Below, one piece after another: positions 1-6,286 of a stretch of DNA of 6,286 nt. This stretch comes from Gammaproteobacteria bacterium. GTDB lineage: Bacteria > Pseudomonadota > Gammaproteobacteria > Pseudomonadales > Halieaceae. The position numbers and the translations under genes were made by a program. The DNA lies in the NCBI GenBank assembly GCA_029859085.1, contig JAOUDU010000172.1, positions 1-6,286 on the forward strand. Reading direction: 5' to 3'. The notes under the pieces are model-generated. The model worked only from the letters and a program-made list of their open reading frames with translations, made no database searches and was not told the origin of the DNA. The stretch's first letter is position 1. Every line of letters starts with the position of its first letter.

Positions 1-39
1 TCCCGGCTTTCCGGAAGCGCAATTGCTGGACTTTCATAC
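1..39 (+). other. Short leader upstream of rnfB, possibly the tail of an upstream gene
   Basis: These 39 bases contain no stop in the rnfB frame. In a second frame an open stretch runs from the window edge to a TGA at 50-52, which could be the last 16 codons of an upstream gene overlapping rnfB by 13 bases. An 8-bp palindrome (GCAATTGC, 19-26) is too short to interpret. No promoter can be called. Confidence 0.25.
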
Positions 40-906
40 ATGGTGGTGCTGACCGCAGTGTTGGCCATCGGCGGCCTCACTTTCCTGCTGGCCAGCCTGT
101 TGATACTCGCCAATCGCAGACTCTATGTGGAAGAAGACCTGCGCATCGACGTGGTCGAGGAGATGCTGCCCCATGCCAATTGCGGTGCCTGTGGCTACCC
201 GGGTTGCCGTCCTTTCGCGGAGGCCCTGGTGGGTGGCGAGGCCGCGCCGGGCAAGTGCTCGGTGAGCAATGACCAGGGGCGCGAGGCCATCGCCGATTAC
301 CTGGGCATAGCAGTGGGCGAGCAAAACCGGATCGTGGCTCGCCTGGCCTGTGCCGGCGGCAGCAATGTCGCGCGCAACCGGGCTCACTACACCGGGGAGC
401 CCTCCTGCCTCGCTGCGGCCCAGGTGGCCGGCGGCGGCAAGGACTGCTTCTGGGGGTGCCTGGGCCACGGCGACTGCGAGCGGGCCTGTGATTTCGATGC
501 CATCCAGATGAACAGCCACGGGCTGCCGGTGGTGGACAGCGCCAAATGCACCGGCTGCGGCGACTGCGTGGACATCTGCCCGAAGGACCTGTTTTCGCTG
601 CACCCCCAGGACCACCGCCTGTGGGTGGCCTGCAGGAACCTGGAAAAAGGCGATGCGATACTGGCTGCCTGCGAGGTCGCCTGTACCGCCTGTGAGCGCT
701 GTGTGATGGACGCGCCCGCCGGACTGATCAGCATGCGTGACAACCTGCCGGTGGTCGATTACAGCCGGCCCCACGCCACCCGGGTGCCGATCGAGCGCTG
801 CCCCACCGGCGCCATCGTCTGGATCGATGACCACGACGTGGTTGCCAGGGGCGCGGCCAGCAGGAAAATCCTGCGCCACAGTGCGCTGCCGGAAGCGCCG
901 AGCTGA
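40..906 (+). CDS. rnfB: RnfB-like electron transport complex subunit, long form (membrane-anchored polyferredoxin)
   Basis: This 288-residue protein is the ferredoxin-facing iron-sulfur subunit of an Rnf complex. Residues 2-24 form one hydrophobic N-terminal anchor, followed by a charged stretch (RRLYVEEDLRID) typical of RnfB. The RnfB-type Fe-S domain follows, with C48-x2-C51-x4-C56 and C73 (CGACGYPGC motif). Ferredoxin motifs come next: C136-x3-C140-x5-C146-x3-C150, then a complete C170/C173/C176/C180 motif ending in CP. A third motif has C215/C218/C221 but A225 where the fourth Cys belongs. A fourth keeps only C254 (RCPTGAI). The sequence around 104-180 matches long RnfB proteins of anaerobes rather than the short E. 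coli RsxB. The ATG at 40 puts the membrane anchor at the very N-terminus, as the family expects, but the Shine-Dalgarno is weak (CTGGA, 26-30) and the frame stays open to the window edge, so an earlier start is possible. Family identity is secure; loss of one cluster is inferred from the sequence. Confidence 0.93.
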   Translation: MVVLTAVLAIGGLTFLLASLLILANRRLYVEEDLRIDVVEEMLPHANCGACGYPGCRPFAEALVGGEAAPGKCSVSNDQGREAIADYLGIAVGEQNRIVARLACAGGSNVARNRAHYTGEPSCLAAAQVAGGGKDCFWGCLGHGDCERACDFDAIQMNSHGLPVVDSAKCTGCGDCVDICPKDLFSLHPQDHRLWVACRNLEKGDAILAACEVACTACERCVMDAPAGLISMRDNLPVVDYSRPHATRVPIERCPTGAIVWIDDHDVVARGAASRKILRHSALPEAPS

Positions 907-950
907 GCGGCAGAGCAACACCGGCGACCAGCGCGGCAAAAAGAGACAAC

Positions 951-955
951 GAGGA
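951..955 (+). promoter_or_regulatory. Ribosome binding site of the PFOR-like gene
   Basis: GAGGA lies 8 nt upstream of the ATG at 964. It supports this start over the in-frame ATG at 1012 (Met17, just before the conserved DGN motif). The 57-bp gap after rnfB (907-963) contains no convincing hairpin, T-run or promoter that I can see, so transcription probably reads through from rnfB. Confidence 0.7.
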
Positions 956-963
956 AACACAGC

Positions 964-3900
964 ATGAGCAAACAGGACACCGCAACCAAGTACCCCGGCC
1001 AGCGCGCGGCGATGGACGGCAATACCGCGGTCATCATGTGCGAGCGGGAGTCCAGCGACGCCGCCGGGGCCTATCCGATCACGCCCTCCACCCAGATGGG
1101 CGAGTACTGGGCCGAGGCCGCGGCCCAGGGCCACATCAATGTCTCCGGGCGACCGCTGATCTTCATCGAACCGGAGGGCGAGCACGCCGCCGCCGCGGTG
1201 ACGGCGGGGCTGGCGATGACCGGGCTGCGGGCGGCCAATTTCTCCTCCGGCCAGGGCATCGCCTACATGCACGAGTCACTCTATGCGGCGGTGGGCAAGC
1301 GCCTTACCTACGTGCTCAATATCGGCGCCCGGGCGATGACCAAGGCGACCCTGAACGTGCACGCCGGACATGACGATTACCACTGCGTGGACGATACCGG
1401 CTTCTTCCAGCTGTTCGCCGCCAACGCCCAGCAGGCGGCGGACCTGAACATCATCGCCCACCGCATCGCCGAGCTGGCGCTGACCCCGGGTATCGTCGCC
1501 CAGGACGGTTTCCTCACCACCCACCTGATCGAGTCCCTGCTGGTCCCCGAGCGGGAGCTGATCGCCGAGTACCTGGGGCGCCCGGACGACATCATCGCCA
1601 CCCCCACCCCGGCCCAGCGCATCATCTTCGGCGACATGCGCCGGCGCATCCCCGAGCTGTGGGACGTGGACAACCCGCTGATGTCGGGGCTGGTGCAGAA
1701 CCAGGATTCCTACATGCAGAGCGTGGCGGCCCAGCGGCCGTTCTTCTTCGACCATATCGGCGAGCTGTCAGAGCAGGCGTTCTATGAATTCCACCAGCTG
1801 ACCGGCCGCCAGTACGGCCCGGTGGCCACCTACAGGGTGGAGGACGCCGACTACCTGATCGTCGGCCAGGGCAGCCTCATTCCCAGCGCCGAGGCGGTGG
1901 CGGATTACCTGCGCGAGACCCGCCACCTCAAGGTGGGCGTGGTGAACCTGGTGATGTTCCGGCCCTTCCCGGGCGCCGAGCTGAGCCGGGTGCTCAAGGG
2001 CCGCAAGGGCGTGGTGGTGCTGGAGCGACTGGACCAGCCGCTGGCGGCGGACCTGCCGCTGATGCGCGAGATCCGCGCCACCCTGGGCAAGGCCATGGAG
2101 AACGGCCGGGACAAGCACGACACGCCTTACCCCGCGCTGGAAACCTACAGCAGTTTCACCGACGTACCGCCGCTGTATTCCGGCTCCTTCGGCCTCGGCA
2201 GCCGCGACCTGCAGCCCGAGGGACTGATCGGCGCGATCGAGAACATGCTGCCGGACGGCGCCCGCAAGAAGCAGTTCTACCTGTCCATCGACTTCCTGCG
2301 GGATGATCCCCTGACCCCCAAGCAGGAGATCTACCAGGACACGATCGAGAGCAGTTATCCCGGCGTGCGGGCGCTGGCGGTGCGCGGCAGCGAGAACCCC
2401 AACCTGATGCCCGAAGGCAGCGTCACCGTGCGCTTCCACTCCATCGGCGGCTGGGGCGCGATCACCACCGGCAAGAACCTGGCGATGACCCTGTTCGACC
2501 TGCTGGGTTACCACATCAAGGCCAACCCCAAGTACGGCTCCGAGAAGAAAGGCCAGCCCACCACCTACTACCTGTCGGCGGCGCCGGAACCGATCCGCAT
2601 CAACTGCGAGTATTTCTACGTGGACGTGGTGCTCTCACCCGATCCCAACGTGTTCCACCACACCAACGCGGTCGCCGGCCTGAAAGAGGGCGGCGTATTC
2701 ATCATCCAGAGCGAGCGCGGCTCACCGGAACAGGTGTGGGCCGATATTCCCGAGCACTACCAGCAGATCATCGTCGACAAGCAGATACGCCTGTTTTACC
2801 TGGACGCGTTCAATATCGCCCGGGAAGAGGCCTCCGACACCGAGCTGCAGCTGCGGATGCAGGGCATCGCTTTCCAGGGCGCTTTTTTCGCGGCCTCGCC
2901 GCTGGCGGAGCAGGCGGGCCTCAGCCCGGAGAAACTGCTGCAGGCGATACGCGACCAGCTGGAGCACAAGTTCGGCGCCAAGGGTGCAAGAGTGGTGGAG
3001 GACAACGTGCGGGTGGTCAAGCGCGGTTACGACCAGGTGCGCGAGATCACCGACAAGCAGGTGGGAGTGCAGGCGGCGCGACTGATCGACGCCCGCGCCG
3101 AGCCGAAACTGCCGGTGATGGTGAAGCAACTGCCCCAGAGCGGCGCGCCCAGCGCGGACATCCACCGCTTCTGGGAGCAGACCGGGAATTTCTACGCCCG
3201 CGGCATGGGCAACGACAACCTCACCGATCCCTTCATTGGCCTGGGCGTGATGCCGGCATCCTCGGCGCTGTTTCGCGACATGACCGGTATCCGTTTCGAG
3301 CACCCGGAGTGGATTGCCGAGAACTGCACCGCCTGTGGCAACTGCTACACCGTGTGCCCGGACACCGCGATCCCGGGCCTGGTGAACGAGGTGGGCCAGG
3401 TGCTGGACACGGTGGTGGAGCGCGTGCGCAAGCAGGGCCACAAGCTGCAGCACCTGCCCCGGGCCGTGCGCCAGCTGGAGCGCGTCCTGCGCGCACTGCT
3501 GGGGCAGGCGGCGGAGAGCGACCCGGTGGGAGAGCTGCTGCAGGAAGCGATTGCGACCACTGTCAACGACCCGGCACTGGCGGAGGCCGAGCGCGCCGAA
3601 CTCAGGGCGGAGTTCGCCTGGTTCAACGAGGAGCTGGACGGCTTCCAGTTCGCCCTCAGCCGGCCCTACTACACATTGCCCGAGAAAAAGGCCGCGGGCA
3701 GTGGCGGCCTGCTCAGCATCACCGTCAACCCCTACACCTGCAAGGGCTGCATGGAGTGTGTCGCGGTGTGCGACGACGCGGCGCTGGTCCCTGTGCGGCA
3801 GACGGGGGAGACCGTGCAGCAACTGCGCGAGCATTGGGATTTCTGGCTGGACCTGCCGACCACGCCGCAGAAATACATCCGGGTCGACGACCTCGAGCAG

Positions 3901-5913
3901 GGTATCGGCGCGCTGGAGACCATCCTGCTGGACAAGGAGGCCTATTCCGGCCTCGCCAGCGGCGACGGCGCCTGCCTGGGCTGCTCGGAGAAAACCGTCA
4001 TCCACCTGTTTGTCGCCACCGTGGAGGCGCTGATGCAGCCCCGGGTGAAGGCGCAGATCGCCAGGCTGGATGACCTGATCGGCCGCCTGGAGCGGCATAT
4101 CCAGCTGCAGCTGATGCGGGAGGTCAATGTCGGCGACACCGCGGCGCTGGCGGAAATCCTCAGCCGCAACGGCGACCACGACCTGACCCTGGCGGATATC
4201 GCCAGGCAGATGGAGGGCAGGCAGGGCAGCCAGCCCATAGATCCCGCCTGGCTGAAGCGGGTCACCGGCCTGCTGGCGCGGCTCAAGGACCTGCGCTGGC
4301 GCTACATCGAGGGCACCAGCGGCCGCGGCCGCTCCACGATGGGCATGCTCAACGCCACCGGTTGCACCTCGGTATGGGGCAGCACCTACCCGTTCAACCC
4401 CTATCCCTTCCCCTGGTCGAACCACCTGTTCCAGGACAGCGCGTCGCTGGCGATGGGCGTGTTCGAGGGGCATATGGCGAAAATGGCGGAGGGCTTCAAG
4501 GCCGTGCGCGCGGCGGAGCTGGAATTGTCCGGCCAGTACCGGGAGGCGGAGCACGAGGCGTTCTTCACCTACTTCACCTGGGAGCAGTTCAGCGACGAGG
4601 AGTTCCTGCTGTGCCCGCCGGTGGTGGCGGTGGGGGGCGACGGCGCGATGTATGACATCGGCTTCCAGAACCTGTCGCGGGCGATGATGTCCGGCAAGCC
4701 GATCAAGATCCTGGTGGTGGATACCCAGGTGTACTCCAACACCGGCGGCCAGGCCTGCACCTCCGGCTTTATCGGCCAGGTATCGGACATGGCCCAGTTC
4801 GGCAAGGTGCAGAAGGGCAAGCAGGAAGTGCGCAAGGAGATCGGCCTGATCGCGATGGCCCACCGCACCACCTATGTACTGCAGAGCACCATCGCCCATG
4901 CCAACCACATGATAGAGGGCTTCATCCAGGGCCTGATGGTGCAGCGGCCGGCCCTGTTCAACCTGTACACGTCCTGCCAGCCCGAGCACGGTATCGGCGA
5001 CGACATGGGCCATCACCAGGCGAAGCTGGCGGTGGAGTCCCGGGCCTATCCCCTGTTCCGCTACCACCCGGACAAGGGCAAAACCCCCGGGGAATGCTTC
5101 GACCTGGAGGGCAATCCCGCGCTCTACCAGGACTGGCCCAGCTACAAGCTCAGCTACCTGGATGGCAGCCGCGAGAAAACCATGGAACTGCCGATGACCT
5201 TCGCCGACTTCGCGATGACCGAGGCGCGCTTTCGCAAGCATTTCCGGATGGCGCCGCCGGACACCTGGCACGAGAACATGGTGCCGCTGGCGGACTTCAT
5301 GCAGCTGGGTATGGATGAGCGCGAGGGCAAGTTCCCCTTCATCTGGACCCTGGACAAGCGCCAGCACCTGAGCCGGCTGCTGGTGGACGAGACCATGGTC
5401 AAATCCAGCGAGGAGCGGCGGGATTTCTGGGTGATGCTCAAGGCCATCGCGGACGTGAAGCCGAAGGTGCCGGACACCGCCGCGGACCTGGAGCAAAAGG
5501 CCCGCAGGGACGTGGTGACGAAGATCGCCAGCGGCCTGCTGCGCATGGTCGAGGGCGATGGCGAACTGCCCGCGGACCTGCTGCAGGGAGCGGGGGCCGA
5601 GGTGATTGCCAGCAGCGCAGGGGGCGCTAAAGCCGCGGCGGGGGCCCCGGCCGCAGGTGGCGACTACATGGCGCCCTGGCTGGACACCGAGGAGTGCACC
5701 GCCTGCGACGAGTGCACCAACCTCAACTCGGCGATGTTTGCCTATAACGACGCGAAGAAGGCCTTCATCAAGGACCCGCTCGCCGGCCCCTACCGGGACC
5801 TGGTGAAGGCGGCGGAAAAATGCACGGCGCAGGTGATCCACCCGGGGCTGCCGGCGGACCGCTCCGAGCAGGATATCGACAAGTGGATCGCGCGGGGTGC
5901 GAAGTACAACTGA
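964..5913 (+). CDS. Giant single-chain pyruvate:ferredoxin (2-oxoacid:acceptor) oxidoreductase-like protein, NifJ/Por superfamily
   Basis: This 1649-residue (about 180 kDa) protein has the domain order of NifJ-type PFOR, which converts a 2-oxoacid plus CoA to acyl-CoA, CO2 and reduced ferredoxin or flavodoxin, presumably in the cytoplasm. Residues 15-270 form the N-terminal TPP-pyrimidine domain: YPITPST (37-43), E71 at the position of the Glu that activates TPP, and R123 in GARAM. Residues 285-430 are transketolase-C-like. Residues 486-700 are the gamma domain (GGWGAITTGKN). Residues 725-785 correspond to the EKR linker, without the EKR motif. Two ferredoxin motifs follow: C788/C791/C794/C798 and C926/C929/C932/C936. 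The TPP domain has C1004/C1007, C1134 and C1338 for the proximal cluster, GGDGAMYDIG (1224-1233) and VYSNTGGQ (1256-1263). C1578/C1581/C1584 plus C1620 suggest an extra C-terminal [4Fe-4S] cluster. Classical NifJ has about 1170-1200 residues; the excess lies near 800-920, 1015-1120 and after 1400. No core catalytic or proximal-cluster residue I could place is missing. The substrate is not fixed by sequence: pyruvate is the default guess, another 2-oxoacid is possible. Confidence 0.94.
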   Translation: MSKQDTATKYPGQRAAMDGNTAVIMCERESSDAAGAYPITPSTQMGEYWAEAAAQGHINVSGRPLIFIEPEGEHAAAAVTAGLAMTGLRAANFSSGQGIAYMHESLYAAVGKRLTYVLNIGARAMTKATLNVHAGHDDYHCVDDTGFFQLFAANAQQAADLNIIAHRIAELALTPGIVAQDGFLTTHLIESLLVPERELIAEYLGRPDDIIATPTPAQRIIFGDMRRRIPELWDVDNPLMSGLVQNQDSYMQSVAAQRPFFFDHIGELSEQAFYEFHQLTGRQYGPVATYRVEDADYLIVGQGSLIPSAEAVADYLRETRHLKVGVVNLVMFRPFPGAELSRVLKGRKGVVVLERLDQPLAADLPLMREIRATLGKAMENGRDKHDTPYPALETYSSFTDVPPLYSGSFGLGSRDLQPEGLIGAIENMLPDGARKKQFYLSIDFLRDDPLTPKQEIYQDTIESSYPGVRALAVRGSENPNLMPEGSVTVRFHSIGGWGAITTGKNLAMTLFDLLGYHIKANPKYGSEKKGQPTTYYLSAAPEPIRINCEYFYVDVVLSPDPNVFHHTNAVAGLKEGGVFIIQSERGSPEQVWADIPEHYQQIIVDKQIRLFYLDAFNIAREEASDTELQLRMQGIAFQGAFFAASPLAEQAGLSPEKLLQAIRDQLEHKFGAKGARVVEDNVRVVKRGYDQVREITDKQVGVQAARLIDARAEPKLPVMVKQLPQSGAPSADIHRFWEQTGNFYARGMGNDNLTDPFIGLGVMPASSALFRDMTGIRFEHPEWIAENCTACGNCYTVCPDTAIPGLVNEVGQVLDTVVERVRKQGHKLQHLPRAVRQLERVLRALLGQAAESDPVGELLQEAIATTVNDPALAEAERAELRAEFAWFNEELDGFQFALSRPYYTLPEKKAAGSGGLLSITVNPYTCKGCMECVAVCDDAALVPVRQTGETVQQLREHWDFWLDLPTTPQKYIRVDDLEQGIGALETILLDKEAYSGLASGDGACLGCSEKTVIHLFVATVEALMQPRVKAQIARLDDLIGRLERHIQLQLMREVNVGDTAALAEILSRNGDHDLTLADIARQMEGRQGSQPIDPAWLKRVTGLLARLKDLRWRYIEGTSGRGRSTMGMLNATGCTSVWGSTYPFNPYPFPWSNHLFQDSASLAMGVFEGHMAKMAEGFKAVRAAELELSGQYREAEHEAFFTYFTWEQFSDEEFLLCPPVVAVGGDGAMYDIGFQNLSRAMMSGKPIKILVVDTQVYSNTGGQACTSGFIGQVSDMAQFGKVQKGKQEVRKEIGLIAMAHRTTYVLQSTIAHANHMIEGFIQGLMVQRPALFNLYTSCQPEHGIGDDMGHHQAKLAVESRAYPLFRYHPDKGKTPGECFDLEGNPALYQDWPSYKLSYLDGSREKTMELPMTFADFAMTEARFRKHFRMAPPDTWHENMVPLADFMQLGMDEREGKFPFIWTLDKRQHLSRLLVDETMVKSSEERRDFWVMLKAIADVKPKVPDTAADLEQKARRDVVTKIASGLLRMVEGDGELPADLLQGAGAEVIASSAGGAKAAAGAPAAGGDYMAPWLDTEECTACDECTNLNSAMFAYNDAKKAFIKDPLAGPYRDLVKAAEKCTAQVIHPGLPADRSEQDIDKWIARGAKYN

Positions 5914-5915
5914 TG
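5911..5915 (+). promoter_or_regulatory. TGATG stop-start overlap coupling the PFOR-like gene to rnfC
   Basis: The TGA stop of the oxidoreductase (5911-5913) shares its last base with the ATG of rnfC (5913-5915). The only purine-rich stretch upstream is GGGGTG at 5894-5899, 13 nt from the ATG, which is farther than ideal. rnfC translation therefore probably depends on ribosomes finishing the upstream gene. The arrangement is directly visible; the coupling is inferred. Confidence 0.75.
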
Positions 5916-6286
5916 TTCAGCTCGCTTCGCCAGCATCGCAGCTTCGCCCACGGCATTCACCCGCCCCAGGCCAAGGACGATACCCGGGACCTGCCCATCA
6001 GGCAGTTCCCGTTCGCGCCGGTGATGGTCGTGCCGCTGCTGCAGCATATCGGCAAGCCGGCACTGGCGGTGGTGCGCGAGGGCCAGGAGGTGGAGCGGGG
6101 CCAGTTGATCGCCGAGCCGGACGGCTTCGTCTCGGTGGCGATGCACGCGCCGGCTTCCGGGGTGATCCAGCGCATCGCGCTGGCGCCGGGGGTCAACGGC
6201 AGGATGACGCCGGCGATCTACCTCAAGCCCTTCCCCGGCTCCAGCCAGGAAGTCATCGAGGGCACCCCGTGTGACCATGCCACCGC
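5913..6286 (+). CDS. rnfC: Electron transport complex subunit RnfC, N-terminal part (cut by window end)
   Basis: The first 124 codons of RnfC are present and the frame is open at the window edge. RnfC is the peripheral NADH- and FMN-interacting subunit of Rnf, with Fe-S clusters further along the chain. Visible family hallmarks are GIHPP (14-18), PIRQFP (28-33), PLLQHIG (41-47), then a barrel-sandwich, lipoyl-like segment with VREGQEVERGQLIAEPDG (54-71) and HAPASG (78-83). These align well with the start of E. coli RsxC, which has GIHPPE, PLRQVP, PLKQHIG and HAPTSG. The NAD/FMN-binding core and the ferredoxin motifs would lie beyond the window, so their integrity cannot be judged. The ATG at 5913 is chosen because the homology begins just after it and it overlaps the preceding stop by one base. 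Other rnf genes (D, G, E, A) may follow but are not visible. Confidence 0.95.
   Translation, partial: MFSSLRQHRSFAHGIHPPQAKDDTRDLPIRQFPFAPVMVVPLLQHIGKPALAVVREGQEVERGQLIAEPDGFVSVAMHAPASGVIQRIALAPGVNGRMTPAIYLKPFPGSSQEVIEGTPCDHAT

Noticed and set aside
2..52. Possible end of an upstream gene in a second frame, stopping at TGA 50-52
   Set aside because: Sixteen residues are too few to recognise, and they do not match the C-terminus of RnfA that I would expect upstream of rnfB.
907..963. Possible terminator or promoter between rnfB and the oxidoreductase
   Set aside because: I found no stem-loop followed by T residues and no recognisable -35/-10 pair; only the Shine-Dalgarno site is supported.
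34..1272. A 412-codon minus-strand open frame opposite rnfB, plus similar ones at 1276-1755 and 1768-2514
   Set aside because: They have the same codon-register explanation as the 1039-codon frame, show no domain signature, and overlap confidently assigned genes.
2736..4073. A 445-codon plus-strand frame inside the oxidoreductase gene
   Set aside because: It is an out-of-frame reading of a GC-rich gene; the product is low-complexity Arg/Ala/Gly/Pro sequence without motifs.
4321..4330. Perfect 10-bp palindrome GGCCGCGGCC
   Set aside because: It lies inside the coding sequence, encodes the GRGR part of the protein, and is expected by chance in GC-rich DNA.
2722..5841. A 1039-codon open frame on the minus strand opposite the oxidoreductase gene
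   Set aside because: Its codons are in exact register with the sense codons, so antisense stops need sense TTA, CTA or TCA, which are rare in GC-rich genes. The predicted product is rich in His, Arg, Gly and Val with no recognisable domain, and the sense protein is fully conserved. It is a composition artefact.
964..5913. Gene fusion artefact or frameshift joining two genes, given the unusual length
   Set aside because: The frame is uninterrupted, PFOR domains appear in canonical order from start to C1338, and the extra segments share the same codon usage, so the length appears real.

Overview
The window is a compact, single-direction block of three plus-strand genes: a complete rnfB-like gene (40-906), a giant pyruvate:ferredoxin oxidoreductase-like gene (964-5913, 1649 codons), and the 5' part of an rnfC gene (5913 to the window end). 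The DNA is GC-rich throughout, with strong G/C preference at third codon positions and no visible compositional break. RnfC resembles proteobacterial RnfC (RsxC), which suggests a high-GC proteobacterium, probably a gammaproteobacterium. That assignment is an inference, because the window holds no rRNA or other taxonomic marker.

Layout. Positions 1-39 are a short leader or the tail of an upstream gene. rnfB encodes a 288-residue membrane-anchored iron-sulfur protein of the long type, much larger than the roughly 190-residue E. coli RsxB. A 57-bp gap with a good Shine-Dalgarno site leads into the oxidoreductase gene. Its stop overlaps the rnfC start by one base (TGATG), so the two are very probably co-transcribed and translationally coupled. 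I saw no RNA gene, mobile element, CRISPR array, long repeat or convincing terminator.

How the genes may work together. PFOR-type enzymes oxidatively decarboxylate a 2-oxoacid with CoA and give low-potential electrons to ferredoxin or flavodoxin. Rnf complexes pass such electrons between ferredoxin and NAD(H), coupled to ion movement across the membrane; RnfB is the ferredoxin-facing subunit and RnfC the NADH-facing one. Placing the oxidoreductase between the genes for these two subunits suggests a dedicated 2-oxoacid-to-Rnf electron module, possibly with direct transfer from enzyme to RnfB. That is inference from gene order.

The points most worth a second look are: the rnfB-PFOR-rnfC arrangement; the PFOR-like protein's size (about 450 residues above the usual 1170-1200), due to two inserts and a C-terminal extension with an extra Cys cluster; and an RnfB in which exactly the four ligands of one [4Fe-4S] cluster are replaced while the four of its partner cluster are kept.
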